Shown here: piece after piece, positions 40,346 to 49,847 of the stretch
Layout of the letters: each line of letters opens with the position of its first letter
Position numbering within the stretch: the first letter of the stretch is position 1
Source: Saccharibacillus sacchari DSM 19268
GTDB lineage: Bacteria > Bacillota > Bacilli > Paenibacillales > Paenibacillaceae
Assembly: GCF_000585395.1 (NCBI RefSeq)
Contig: NZ_KK073875.1
Location: forward strand, 3,695,307-3,759,306
Direction: 5' to 3'
Length of the DNA stretch: 64,000 nt
Notes under the pieces: generated by a model
Database searches by the model: none
Told to the model about the DNA's origin: nothing
What the model saw: the letters and a program-made list of their open reading frames with translations, nothing else
Made by a program: the position numbers and the translations under genes

Positions 40346-40492
40346 ATGAAAAGGACGCTGCGTACGCTGGCTGCCGTCGGACTGTTGGCGACGATGCTCG
40401 GATGCGGTTCGGACGATGACAACGATATGAATGATATGGACATGGACGACGCTGAGCATCAGCAGATGGATAACGATCAAGACGACGACTAA
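40346..40492 (+). CDS. Short Asp/Met-rich lipoprotein
   Basis: 48 residues. A lipoprotein signal peptide (MKRTLRTLAAVGLLATMLGC, Cys20) leaves a mature peptide of 29 residues made almost only of Asp, Met, Asn, His and Gln (DDDNDMNDMDMDDAEHQQMD). It would be tethered outside the membrane as a highly acidic tail. Metal binding (Ca, Mn or Cu) is suggested only by composition. The ATG follows GGAAGGAGGAGACCCG, an excellent site, so it is likely translated. No named family is recognised. Confidence 0.72.
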   Translation: MKRTLRTLAAVGLLATMLGCGSDDDNDMNDMDMDDAEHQQMDNDQDDD

Positions 40493-40541
40493 GGAGTAAG
40501 GGAAGAACGAAAAAGCTGCCGGAACGCATCCCGACAGCTTC

Positions 40542-40570
40542 AAAGCAGCGATCGAATTCGCTGCTTTTTT
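40542..40570. terminator. Terminator between the lipoprotein and the DHA2 exporter
   Basis: AAAGCAGCGA and TCGCTGCTTTTTT stem. A second stem, AAGCTGccGG with CCgaCAGCTT, precedes it at about 40513-40540. It serves both converging genes. Confidence 0.85.
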
Positions 40571-40607
40571 CTATGCTTTTTCTTAATTATCGGTCAAAGG
40601 ACTCGCT

Positions 40608-42092
40608 TTACGCTTTTACCGCTTCGCTTTTCTTGCCGTTTACGACTACCGTCTCCTCGCTGCCGCGCTTCACCTTTTTAATAAAGAACGACAGCAGCAG
40701 TCCGACGATCCCGATTCCTACGATCACGACATACGCATCGTTGATCCCGGCGATCTGGGCTTGCGTCGCGATCTGCGCCGGATCCGTGCCGTTTTGCATC
40801 ATGTCTGCGGCGTGCGACTTGGCGCGGTCGGACATGACGGTAACGAGCAGCGAAGTGCCGATTGCGCCCGCGACTTGACGCGTCGTATTGCTAATGGCCG
40901 TACCGTGCGCGTTCAGGCGAGGCGGCAGTTGGTTCAGACCTGCGGTCTGAAGCGGCATCATCATGAACGCCATGCCGATTCGGCGCGCCGTGGACATGAG
41001 AACCAGGTACGTATAACTGGTCGTATCCGTCAGATTAATGAAGCCGAGCGTGGTCGCGATCACGATCGCCATGCCGATAATGGTCAGCCATTTGGCGCCG
41101 TACTTATCGAACAGTCGTCCGGTAACTGGCATCAAGAGACCCATCAGCAGCGCGCCGGGCAGAAGCAGCAGGCCGGATTCGATCGCGGTGTAACCTCGGG
41201 CATTTTGCAGGTAAAGCGGCAGCAGCATCATGTCCGCATACATAATCATCGTTACCGCGATGCTGATGACGATCGTCAGTGAGAACATATTGAATTTGAA
41301 GGCGCGAAGGTCGAGCAGCGGCGTTGTCATTTTGAGCTGTCTCCAACAGAAGACGACCAACCCGATCACGCCGACGGCGATCATGATCAAGACTTCGGCA
41401 CTGGACCAGCCCAAACTGCCTGCACGGCTGAAGCCGTACAGCAACGCGCCGAAGCCGATCGTCGACAAGATGACGCTGATCGCATCGAACTTGACGTTCA
41501 CGCGTTCGCCGACGTTGCGCAGGAAAACGAAGCCCAACACGATGACCAATACGGCCAGAGGAATCATCGCGTAAAACATGGTTTCCCACGAATAGTGTTC
41601 CAGCGTATAACCCGCAAGCGTCGGTCCGATTGCCGGGGCAACGATAATGGCGAGACCGACCAGTCCCATCGCCGAACCGCGTTTTTCGGGTGGGAACAAG
41701 GCCAGAATGACATTCATCAAGAGCGGCATGATAATGCCTGCGCCGGCCGCTTGAATCAGGCGTCCGGTCAGCAGCATCGGGAAGTCGCCCGCAAGCGCGG
41801 AGACGACCGTGCCGACCAGGAAGATCATCATCGAAGCCTGGAACAACTGCCGCGTCGAAAATTTTTGCATCAGGTAAGCGGTGATCGGAATCAGCACGCC
41901 GTTGACCAGCAGATAGCCGGTGGTCAGCCATTGCGCGGTAGCGGCGGTGATGTCAAAGTCTTTCATCAGTTCCGGCGTTGCGACGCTCATCAGAGTCTGG
42001 TTTAAGGTCGCCAGGAAGGCGCCCAGAATCATGATGAACATAATCGGTCCTTTTTTGGCCGATTTTGTGTCTAAAGCATGGGTACTGCTCAA
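40608..42092 (-). CDS. DHA2-family MFS multidrug exporter (EmrB/QacA type)
   Basis: 494 residues with fourteen hydrophobic segments. Family motifs: MSVATPELMKDFDITAATAQWLTTGYLLVNGVLIPITAYL at helix 1-2, RLIQAAGAGIIMPLLMNVI (motif near helix 4) and GWRW-like positions. It exports drugs or organic cations by proton exchange. A TetR gene is transcribed divergently 224 bp away and is the probable repressor. The stretch between them (42093-42315) is AT-rich with ACACTTTTC near 42205 and GAAAGTGT near 42280, possible half-sites. Confidence 0.9.
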   Translation of the reverse strand: MSSTHALDTKSAKKGPIMFIMILGAFLATLNQTLMSVATPELMKDFDITAATAQWLTTGYLLVNGVLIPITAYLMQKFSTRQLFQASMMIFLVGTVVSALAGDFPMLLTGRLIQAAGAGIIMPLLMNVILALFPPEKRGSAMGLVGLAIIVAPAIGPTLAGYTLEHYSWETMFYAMIPLAVLVIVLGFVFLRNVGERVNVKFDAISVILSTIGFGALLYGFSRAGSLGWSSAEVLIMIAVGVIGLVVFCWRQLKMTTPLLDLRAFKFNMFSLTIVISIAVTMIMYADMMLLPLYLQNARGYTAIESGLLLLPGALLMGLLMPVTGRLFDKYGAKWLTIIGMAIVIATTLGFINLTDTTSYTYLVLMSTARRIGMAFMMMPLQTAGLNQLPPRLNAHGTAISNTTRQVAGAIGTSLLVTVMSDRAKSHAADMMQNGTDPAQIATQAQIAGINDAYVVIVGIGIVGLLLSFFIKKVKRGSEETVVVNGKKSEAVKA

Positions 42093-42315
42093 TTTCTCTC
42101 CGTCCTTTCGTTTCTGGGCTAGACTTTTTTTACAACGTGTCGGATAATCAACATTGCATAAAACAGATTATAGCGAGGCGTTAGCCTTGGTTACAAGCGA
42201 CACTTTTCCTTAAATCGTCAATTACTTTTCAAAAAAGCGCAAAATGTTGTTTAAAATTTGAATAATATACACAAATCGTGAAAGTGTAAATCAAGACATA
42301 TAAGGGGGAGTTGCA

Positions 42316-42903
42316 GTGAACGAAATACAGAAAACCAAAGTCGATCCCAGAGTCTTGCGGACGCGGCAATTATTGAAGAATGCACTCATTGAATTGTTGG
42401 AAGAGATGGAGCCGGACAAGATCACGGTGAACCGGATTGCCGAGCGGGCGACAATCAATCGGGTGACTTTTTATTTGCATTACCGCGATATTCAAGACAT
42501 GATGGAGAAAATGGCTGAAGAAATGGTCCTGGAGATCGAAAAAGCGATGACCAAAACCGTCGAGGAGAAGAAGACCGGCGGCGATGACGTGATATTGCTC
42601 GGACTGCTGGAGCATATCGCGGCCAACGCCAAATTTTATAAAGTGATTATCGGGTCGCGAGGCGTTCCTATTTTCCATGAACGGCTGCGGGATATTTTCG
42701 TGAAAAAAATCAACGACGGCGTAACGAAGCATATATTGGCGGAAAAAGGAATCCAGCAGGATGTCGCGGTCTGGTTCGGCTCTGCGGCCATGCTGGGCAC
42801 GATTGCTTCCTGGGTGCGCAACGACATGCCGTATTCGCCGCAATTTTTGGCCCGGCAGTTCGCATTGTTGTTCCGCCGCGAAGATCTGTACGAGACGGAT
42901 TAA
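42316..42903 (+). CDS. TetR-family regulator of the DHA2 exporter
   Basis: 195 residues starting at a GTG after AAGGGGGAGTTGCA. HTH: ITVNRIAERATINRVTFYLHYRDIQDMMEKM. The C-terminal helical domain ends with IASWVRNDMPYSPQFLARQ, as in the YcnC/DhaS-like subgroup. It is divergent from the exporter gene. The response-regulator gene starts 23 bp downstream on the same strand, so read-through is possible. Confidence 0.88.
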   Translation: MNEIQKTKVDPRVLRTRQLLKNALIELLEEMEPDKITVNRIAERATINRVTFYLHYRDIQDMMEKMAEEMVLEIEKAMTKTVEEKKTGGDDVILLGLLEHIAANAKFYKVIIGSRGVPIFHERLRDIFVKKINDGVTKHILAEKGIQQDVAVWFGSAAMLGTIASWVRNDMPYSPQFLARQFALLFRREDLYETD

Positions 42904-42925
42904 TGATCCGAAAGGAGAGGCCGAG

Positions 42926-44533
42926 ATGACACTGATCAAGCTATTGTTGGCTGACGATGAACCGATCATTTTACGCGGGCTGAAAAAGCTGCTGCCGTGG
43001 GAAGAGCTGGGATTTGAGATTGTGGGCGAGGCTAGCGACGGACGCGAACTGCGAGAGCTGATCCGCGACTTGTCGCCCCAACTGGTTATTAGCGATATCA
43101 GCATGCCGGAAGGCAACGGGATCGAAGTCATTCAGGAGATGAACGGTCGCGGCGGACAGGCTAAGATCGTCTTTATCAGCGCTTTTCAGGAATTCGGTTA
43201 TGCGCGCGAAGCCGTTCAGCTTGGCGCGCTCGATTACCTGGTCAAGCCGATCAGCAAAAGCCAATTGGAATCGGTCGTACGGAAAGCCGAGGCGCTGATT
43301 CGGGAAGAGAGCGAAGGTTGGCAGAAGCGGGAACGGCTGCATTATTATGAAGCCAAAGACCGGGCGCATACGATCGAAGAGCTGACGGCCCGTTTGCTTG
43401 ACGGAGATTTGAAAGCGTTAACAACTTTGGCGGAATTAAAGTCTTTGTTTATCGATGGCCGTTGCACGCTGTTTGTTATTGAAGCGGAAGATTCTTTCGG
43501 GAAATATGCGTGGCAGGAAAAAGAACGCAGTTTAGCGCATTTTGCTTTAGGTAACGTGATTCGGGAGACCGTCGAGAGTCAGCAAACGATGCGCGGATTA
43601 ACCCTGCAAAAAGAAGATCGCTTTGTGGTGCTGATGCAGCATGCCGACGTGGATACGCTCGCGAATCTTATTGAGGAACTCGTCGGCAAGATCGAGCGTT
43701 ACCTCAAACTGCATGTCGCATGCGGCGTGGGACGCACGGTAGATTCGCCTGAATTTGCAGCCGTCGCGTACCGATCCGCTCTGAAAGCGCTGGATCAAAC
43801 CTATTTTACCGGATTCGGTCGCGTGTTGCTGGACGAAGAGACGTGCGAAAGCAAGCCGTCAACGCCTCCGTTCGATTCCGCGGAACGACAAGCCCGGCTT
43901 ATCGGTTCGATGATTGCGCAGCGCAAAGAGGATATTCACCCGTTGACCGAGGAGTTATTCGCGCAGATCGGGATCAGCGCCGGAATCGGCAAGCATGCCG
44001 CGATATCGGCATTGTACCATCTGGTGCTCTCGGTGATCCGGGAATGGGAGCAGCTGCGAGGGAAGACTAACTCTTCAGATCGCTCGTATGCGCTTTTGTT
44101 GGAACGGTTAACGGCCTGTCCTTCTTACGCGGAAGCCTGCACGGTAGCCGAAGAAGCGTTGCGCAGTCGGATGGAAGCGGCGGACGACCTGGCATTAAGC
44201 CGGGATCACGACACGCCTGCCCGAATTCGCGCCTATATCGACGAGCATTACGCGGAGGCTATCACGTTAGAGAAAATGGCTGCGGAATTCTATATGAACC
44301 CCTATTACTTCAGCAGCTTTTTCAAAAAACAGATCGGGCAAAATTTCAAAACGTATGTGACCGACATTCGGATGACCAAAGCGCTGGCGCTGCTGCATAA
44401 TCCCGATCGGATGATCTACGAGATTGCCGAACAGGTGGGCTACAACAACGTTCGGCATTTTAGCGATACGTTCAAAAAGAAATACGGTCAAGTTCCGCAA
44501 GATTACCGTCAATCAGGTCGTACCTTGTCTTGA
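42926..44533 (+). CDS. YesN-type response regulator with AraC output domain
   Basis: 535 residues from the ATG at 42926 (AAAGGAGAGG before it). Receiver domain 1-120 with phospho-acceptor Asp57 (LVISDISMP), acidic pocket LLLADDEP and the conserved Lys in YLVKPIS. A middle region of about 270 residues follows, then the AraC double HTH (RIRAYIDEHYAEAITLEKMAAEFYMNPYYFSSFFKKQIG and YEIAEQVGYNNVRHFSDTFKKKYG). It forms a two-component pair with the next gene and most likely activates the importer at 46680-49804. Confidence 0.93.
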   Translation: MTLIKLLLADDEPIILRGLKKLLPWEELGFEIVGEASDGRELRELIRDLSPQLVISDISMPEGNGIEVIQEMNGRGGQAKIVFISAFQEFGYAREAVQLGALDYLVKPISKSQLESVVRKAEALIREESEGWQKRERLHYYEAKDRAHTIEELTARLLDGDLKALTTLAELKSLFIDGRCTLFVIEAEDSFGKYAWQEKERSLAHFALGNVIRETVESQQTMRGLTLQKEDRFVVLMQHADVDTLANLIEELVGKIERYLKLHVACGVGRTVDSPEFAAVAYRSALKALDQTYFTGFGRVLLDEETCESKPSTPPFDSAERQARLIGSMIAQRKEDIHPLTEELFAQIGISAGIGKHAAISALYHLVLSVIREWEQLRGKTNSSDRSYALLLERLTACPSYAEACTVAEEALRSRMEAADDLALSRDHDTPARIRAYIDEHYAEAITLEKMAAEFYMNPYYFSSFFKKQIGQNFKTYVTDIRMTKALALLHNPDRMIYEIAEQVGYNNVRHFSDTFKKKYGQVPQDYRQSGRTLS

Positions 44534-44550
44534 AAAAGGAGGACATACGC

Positions 44551-46311
44551 TTGCCGCGTGACCGCATATTTCGAAAACGGCTGTCTAAAAGTATTTTCTT
44601 CAAACTTTCGGCAGCCTTTATTCTGGTTGGCTTAGTGCCTTTATTTGCGCTCAGTTTATTCTCTGTCCAGACCTTTTCCAGTTACGTGGTTCGTTATACG
44701 ACCAGCAACCTGCAACAAATGGTGCTGTATATGAGCTATAACCTCGATACGGCTTTTCGGCAGTACGACGATATTTCGAAGCTGATGTATACCGGGCGCT
44801 ACGAAGGGTTTTCGGAGCAAATGAGCCGCAATCAGACCTATAACGTGAACGAGCTGGAACAGATCAACGCGACGCCTATCGATTCTTTTTTGAAAACGGT
44901 CCTGTACAGCGACACCTACATCACGGCAGCCTATTTCACGCGCGAATCGGACGGGAAATTGTATTACCAGGATCGCGAGAACCATGCTTTGCAAAGCGAT
45001 CTTCTTCCGATCAAGCAGTGGCAAGCCGATATGGCAGCACAGCCCAACCGTCTCGCGATTTTTCCGGCGCATGCAGACCCGTACTTTGCGGGATCGAAGC
45101 GGGACGTGTTCACGGTGGCCCGGAATTTGATCGATACTTCGGGTACGCTTACGCGGGAGCCGAAGGTGGTCGGGACGTTGTTTTTCGATGTGGATACGTC
45201 GTTGTTCCGCCAGTTCTCCGGTGAATCGGCATTGGGGGAGCAAGACGAGCTGGTGCTGGTCAACGGCGATAATCAGCAGTTCTTTAGCAAACAAGGGGGG
45301 ACGGGGACGGAAAAAATTTTGTCGGAGAATCCTGATCGAGACTTGTTGATTTTGGAGGAAAAAGTGCCGTATTTGCAGGGAAGGTTGGTTGCGGGCGTGC
45401 ATCGAGTGGCTTTGTTCGAACAGCTTTTCTCGGCCCGAACGACGGTATACCTGGCGATTTTGATCGGCGCAATCACTCTGGTCGTGGTCGGAGCTTGGTT
45501 CTCCCGGCGTCTATCGGCTCCGATTCGTCGCCTGATGCAGCAGATGACGGTAGTGGAATCCGGACGATTGGAACCGATGCCCGAACTTGCCGGCGAAGAC
45601 GAGATTGGGCGATTAACGCAGAGCTTCAACCGAATGGTCGAGCGGCTGCACATTCATATCGATGAAGCTTACGTGGCTCAGATCAAGCAGAAACAGACGG
45701 AGCTAAGCGCGCTCAAAAGCCAGATCCGCCCGCATTACCTGTATAATACGCTGGAAGTGATACGCATGAACGCGGTAGATAAAGACGCGGATGAAGTAGC
45801 CGACATGATCCATGCGTTAGCCAATCAATTGAAATACGTGATCGATTACGGTGAAGAGCAGGTGAGCCTGGAACGGGAAATCGCTCATCTTCAAGACTAC
45901 TTTTACATCATCTCCGTTCGTTACGATAACCGCTATACGCTTCGTTTCGATCGATCCCCGGAAGTAGACATGCAGCGGCCGGTGGTCAAACTCTGCCTTC
46001 AGCCGATCGTGGAGAACGCCGTTCAACACGGTCTTCGTACCCGGAAAAAAGGCACGGTTCTTGTCGCCGCCGCCGTGCAAAACAATCAACTTCACCTTAC
46101 GGTTCACGACGACGGATCCGGCATGGATGCCGAAACGTTGTCCCGGGTTGAAGCTGCGCTTCATGCCGAATCCCTACCCGGTCATTCGATCGGTCTCAAA
46201 AACGTGCATGAACGCATTCGCTCCCAATACGGCGAAGCCTACGGATTGACCGTTACCAGCCGCGAAGGTGTCGGGACTTCTATTCTTCTACGCTTCCCTC
46301 TGGTTGAATAA
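44551..46311 (+). CDS. YesM-type sensor histidine kinase
   Basis: 586 residues from the TTG at 44551, eight bases after AAGGAGG; the frame is open from 44530 but the extra codons overlap the ribosome site. Order: TM1 (about 16-38), extracellular sensor (40-295), TM2 (about 300-320), HAMP (320-375), His_kinase domain with His395 (SQIRPHYLYNTLEVI) and an ATPase domain (VENAVQHGLR, DDGSGMD). It probably senses an extracellular sugar and phosphorylates the YesN-type partner. A hairpin element lies between it and the importer genes. Confidence 0.92.
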   Translation: MPRDRIFRKRLSKSIFFKLSAAFILVGLVPLFALSLFSVQTFSSYVVRYTTSNLQQMVLYMSYNLDTAFRQYDDISKLMYTGRYEGFSEQMSRNQTYNVNELEQINATPIDSFLKTVLYSDTYITAAYFTRESDGKLYYQDRENHALQSDLLPIKQWQADMAAQPNRLAIFPAHADPYFAGSKRDVFTVARNLIDTSGTLTREPKVVGTLFFDVDTSLFRQFSGESALGEQDELVLVNGDNQQFFSKQGGTGTEKILSENPDRDLLILEEKVPYLQGRLVAGVHRVALFEQLFSARTTVYLAILIGAITLVVVGAWFSRRLSAPIRRLMQQMTVVESGRLEPMPELAGEDEIGRLTQSFNRMVERLHIHIDEAYVAQIKQKQTELSALKSQIRPHYLYNTLEVIRMNAVDKDADEVADMIHALANQLKYVIDYGEEQVSLEREIAHLQDYFYIISVRYDNRYTLRFDRSPEVDMQRPVVKLCLQPIVENAVQHGLRTRKKGTVLVAAAVQNNQLHLTVHDDGSGMDAETLSRVEAALHAESLPGHSIGLKNVHERIRSQYGEAYGLTVTSREGVGTSILLRFPLVE

Positions 46312-46342
46312 ACAGAACAAGAACGACTCGCTGTTCTCGGAG

Positions 46343-46523
46343 TGTCGAGGAAGTTACGTTGGCGGGGGAAGCGAGAAGACTGCGAGAAAAATTCGTTCAA
46401 TCCGCTGTCTCACTCGGAAAATGGATTAGATTGTAATAAGGAGTTTTCCGAGTTCAAAGGCGTCTTTCACTGAATTTCTCTCTCCGTCTTCTCGCTTCCC
46501 TCTCCTACGTAACTTTCTCGACA
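46343..46523. repeat. Dispersed long-hairpin element, copy 5
   Basis: Outer arms TGTCGAGGAAGTTACG (46343-46358) and CGTAACTTTCTCGACA (46508-46523), GAAGCGAGAAGAC/GTCTTCTCGCTTC, apical ACTCGGAAAA/TTTTCCGAGT. The apical pair is C-G where copies 1 and 3 have T-A. Confidence 0.87.
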
Positions 46524-46527
46524 ACCT

Positions 46528-46557
46528 GAAGAGCAGCTTACGCAGCTGTTCTTTTTT
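46528..46557 (+). terminator. Terminator after the histidine kinase
   Basis: GAGCAGC and GCTGTTC stem with a T-run, directly after the hairpin element. Confidence 0.75.
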
Positions 46558-46631
46558 CTGCTTAAGTTTCCCTCATATCATGCTTAAAAAACATCATTCA
46601 TCCCCGGAAATATCAATGCTATTCTAAACTC

Positions 46632-46645
46632 AGAAAGCGCTTACC
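46632..46645 (+). promoter_or_regulatory. cre-like site before the sugar importer
   Basis: AGAAAGCGCTTACC matches the CcpA cre consensus except at the edges (core AAGCGCTT). It lies 35 bases ahead of the start codon, so CcpA would repress the importer when glucose is present. Confidence 0.65.
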
Positions 46646-46679
46646 TAATTTACAAGAGATCGAAAGGGGATTGGAAAAG

Positions 46680-48002
46680 ATGATTGGACGGACAGCAAAA
46701 GGATGGTTCGCCGTTACGCTCGCTGCGTCGCTAGTACTCAGCGCCTGCGGCTCGGGATCGGGTGATGTGCAGACAACGAGCGGGGCCGCAGCAGACGGTG
46801 GAGGAGATAAGGTCAGCTTCACGATCGGTTACGCTTCCGGCGACCCGGCGGCGCGCAAAGCGATCAGCGACACGGTAGAGCGTTTCATGGACGCCAATCC
46901 GAATATCGAAATCAAGGACATCAGCGACAACTCGGCAAGCTCTTATCTGGATTGGCTGAAAACCAAGGATGCGGTAGGAGAGTTCCCGGATCTGGTTGAA
47001 ATGCGGGATACCGAAGTGTTTGCGGACGCGGGCAAAATCGTTGAGCTTCCGTCGGATCTGGTTGAACTGTTCGATTCACCGCCCGAGGTTGACGGAAAAG
47101 TGTGGAACGCGCCGCTTGCTCTCAATGTGCCGCAAGGCATTATTTACAGCAAAAAAGCCTATGCGGACGCCGGAATCACGGACCTGCCCCAAACCTATGA
47201 CGAGTTTCTCGAGATTCAAGAAAAGCTGAAAGCCAGCGGAATCAGTCCATTGGTCGTAGGGGGTAAAGACATCTTCCATATGGGCTTCTGGGTGAACAAA
47301 TTCCTGATCGACGACGTGTACGCGAAAGATCCGGACTGGAATTCGAAGAAAACGGCGCAGGAAGCGGCTTTTGTCGATGAAAATGTCGTGCAGGCCATGA
47401 CCGACTTCAAATTCCTGTTCCAGAATTACGTGGACAAAGGCTGGCTCAGCACCCCGGACAATCAGACGGCTTCGGTACTGGTGTCCGGCAAAGCGGCTCA
47501 ACTGTTCTCGGGAACCTGGATGTTCTCGCAGATCGAAGAGGCCGATCCAAGCTTCGAATACGGATTCTACGCGGTGCCGGATCGGGAAGGTCATGTGAAC
47601 GTCATCGGATTGCCTTCGCCAGCCGGATGGACTTTGTCTGCGGAAGCGGCGAAAGACCCTGACAAGACGGAAGCGATTGAGTCGTTTATTCGTTACTTTT
47701 TTGAACCGGAGCAATACTCCTTATACCTCGCGAGTCTGAACGGTATTCCTTCGACGAAAGAAAAGGTGGAATACGAGGCAAGTCCAGCCATGCAGTCGGC
47801 GCTTGATCTGATGAATGACCCCGAAGTCACCAAGTCGCTGGCGATCAACAATTGGTGGGGCGAAAATCTGATTCCTCCGCAGTTCCGCAACTGGTTCTAT
47901 AAGAAGCTGCAAGAGATGGTCGTGAGTGACGGAGACGTGAGCGACTATATGAAACAGATCGATACCGAATACGACAATCAGGTCAAAACTAACGCGATGT
48001 AG
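46680..48002 (+). CDS. ABC sugar importer, substrate-binding lipoprotein
   Basis: 440 residues from the ATG at 46680. Lipoprotein signal with Cys23 (SLVLSACGSG). The mature part is a family 1 solute-binding protein (SBP_bac type): DWLKTKDAVGEFPDLVEM, NVPQGIIYSKKAYADAGI, FSGTWMFSQIEEADP, LPSPAGWTLSAEA. It captures a sugar or oligosaccharide outside the cell and passes it to the two permeases that follow. No ATPase gene is in the operon; a shared MsmX-type ATPase encoded elsewhere is the usual solution in this group. Confidence 0.9.
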   Translation: MIGRTAKGWFAVTLAASLVLSACGSGSGDVQTTSGAAADGGGDKVSFTIGYASGDPAARKAISDTVERFMDANPNIEIKDISDNSASSYLDWLKTKDAVGEFPDLVEMRDTEVFADAGKIVELPSDLVELFDSPPEVDGKVWNAPLALNVPQGIIYSKKAYADAGITDLPQTYDEFLEIQEKLKASGISPLVVGGKDIFHMGFWVNKFLIDDVYAKDPDWNSKKTAQEAAFVDENVVQAMTDFKFLFQNYVDKGWLSTPDNQTASVLVSGKAAQLFSGTWMFSQIEEADPSFEYGFYAVPDREGHVNVIGLPSPAGWTLSAEAAKDPDKTEAIESFIRYFFEPEQYSLYLASLNGIPSTKEKVEYEASPAMQSALDLMNDPEVTKSLAINNWWGENLIPPQFRNWFYKKLQEMVVSDGDVSDYMKQIDTEYDNQVKTNAM

Positions 48003-48035
48003 ATGCAATAGAAAGAGAGAAAGGAGAGAAACGCT

Positions 48036-48968
48036 ATGGGAACTCCGGCTTCGACAGCGGGACTTCGGATCAAAGAGAAGTCCCGCCGGAAAAAATCGAG
48101 CGCGAATTCATTTGCCTTGATCTTTATCCTGCCATCCCTTGTACTGTACACGCTGTTTGTGATTGTACCGACCTTGGGCAGCGTCTACTTAAGCTTTACC
48201 TCGTGGGACGGAATCAGCGAAGACATTCGATTCATTGGATTGGCGAACTTCGCGGAAATCTGGCAAAGTCCCCGCGTGCATAATGCCCTGAAAAACACGC
48301 TTATTCTTACGGTCAGCCTAGTCCTATTGGAAAATGTTGCAGCGATCGCGATGGCCTTGATGGTGGATCGGGTACGTTGGTTCAAAAATCTGTTCCGCAG
48401 CTTGTTTTATTTTCCGACCTTGCTTAGCGGCGTAGTGATGGGCTTCGTCTGGACGATGATTTTAAACTACAACTTCGGCGTGTTCAATCAAATACTCAAT
48501 GCCGTAGGACTGGGCAGCTGGGCGCTTGATTGGTTGGGGAATCCGGATTATGCCATGGTCTCGATCATTTTGTCGACGGTCTGGAAAGGCGCGGGTTATT
48601 ACATGATTATCTATCTGGCGGGCTTGCAGGGCATTCCTACCGAATTGTCCGAAGCGGCCAGCATCGACGGCGCGAATAGTCGTCAACAGTTTCGTTTTAT
48701 TACCTTCCCGCTGCTGGCCGGTTCGCTTACGGTCTGCATGGTGTTGTCGACGATCAGCGCGCTCAAGATTTTTGACCAGATTGCAGTGATGACGGACGGG
48801 GGACCCGGATTCGCGACCGAGACGCTGACCTATATCATTTATAAAGTCGGCTTTGGCGAATTGCGACAGGGCTTTGGAACCGCGTTGGCGTTGGTATTGT
48901 TTGTGCTCATTCTGATCGTGACCGTAATTCAGGTTCAAGTTTTGCGAAAAAGGGAGGTGCAGCATTGA
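48036..48968 (+). CDS. ABC sugar importer permease, MalF/UgpA type
   Basis: 310 residues, six hydrophobic helices. After a basic N-terminus (KEKSRRKKSSANS) come the helix LIFILPSLVLYTLFVIVPTL, the family segment YLSFTSWDG and the EAA loop LSEAASIDGANSRQQFRFITFPLL, where the ATPase docks. It lies 33 bp after the binding protein with AAAGGAGAG before the ATG, and it overlaps the next permease by one base. Confidence 0.93.
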   Translation: MGTPASTAGLRIKEKSRRKKSSANSFALIFILPSLVLYTLFVIVPTLGSVYLSFTSWDGISEDIRFIGLANFAEIWQSPRVHNALKNTLILTVSLVLLENVAAIAMALMVDRVRWFKNLFRSLFYFPTLLSGVVMGFVWTMILNYNFGVFNQILNAVGLGSWALDWLGNPDYAMVSIILSTVWKGAGYYMIIYLAGLQGIPTELSEAASIDGANSRQQFRFITFPLLAGSLTVCMVLSTISALKIFDQIAVMTDGGPGFATETLTYIIYKVGFGELRQGFGTALALVLFVLILIVTVIQVQVLRKREVQH

Positions 48969-49804
48969 TGAAAGAATCGACGCGCAAGCGAATCGGCGAA
49001 GCCGGACTGTTTCTGATCACGCTGCTGGTCGACTTGCTCTTTTTCTTCCCGATCCTGTTCAATCTGATGTCCGCATTCAAAAGCAACGGCGAAATCATGC
49101 GGGACGCGATCGCTTTTCCGACGTCGCTGTATTTGGAAAACTTTCGTTATCTGTTGACCGAAACGGAGTTTCCGCGAGCGATCTTGAACAGTTTGATTTT
49201 GACCGCCGTTTCTATAGTGCTGCAAATTCTGATTATCCCGATGGCAGGTTACGCGATTGAACGCAGGCAAGCCAAGTGGACGAATTTTGTTTTCCTCTAT
49301 TTTCTCGCCGGCATGATGATTCCGTTCCAAGCGTATATGATCCCGCTGTTCAAAGAACTGAAAATGCTTGGCTTGTACGGGAGTCTGGCCGGACCGATCC
49401 TGATCTACGTCGCCGGGGCGGTAGGTTTTGGCTGTCTGCTCTATACGAGCTTTGTCAAAGGAATCCCGAAGGAGATCGAGGAAGCGGCAGAGATCGACGG
49501 TTGCGGACGCTACGGGATCTTCTGGAAAATCGTCTTCCCGCTGCTCGGCCCGGTGACCGCAAGTATGGTTGTATTGAACGGGCTTGGAATCTGGAACGAC
49601 TTTCTGCTGCCGATGCTGGCCCTGCCTTCAGGAGAACCCAAAACGATGGTTGTCGAGATCTATCGGTACATCGGCGAATTCTCGTCCAGATGGGACATGA
49701 TTTTCGCGGGTACGGCATTGTCGGTTATTCCGGTTCTGATCGTGTTCGTCTTTATGCAAAAGTATTTCGTTAAAGGGATCTCCTCGGGTGCAACAAAGGG
49801 ATGA
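48968..49804 (+). CDS. ABC sugar importer permease, MalG/UgpE type
   Basis: 278 residues. FFFPILFNLMSAFKSNGEIM and the EAA loop IEEAAEIDGCGRYGIFWKIVFPLLGP are standard for the second permease of a CUT1 importer. The start may be the ATG at 48968 (TGATG overlap with the previous stop) or the TTG at 48965; the same GGAGG serves either. Confidence 0.92.
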   Translation: MKESTRKRIGEAGLFLITLLVDLLFFFPILFNLMSAFKSNGEIMRDAIAFPTSLYLENFRYLLTETEFPRAILNSLILTAVSIVLQILIIPMAGYAIERRQAKWTNFVFLYFLAGMMIPFQAYMIPLFKELKMLGLYGSLAGPILIYVAGAVGFGCLLYTSFVKGIPKEIEEAAEIDGCGRYGIFWKIVFPLLGPVTASMVVLNGLGIWNDFLLPMLALPSGEPKTMVVEIYRYIGEFSSRWDMIFAGTALSVIPVLIVFVFMQKYFVKGISSGATKG

Positions 49805-49847
49805 ATCATGAATAAAAAGCAGGATGAACGATGAAGGAGCGTGCAAT

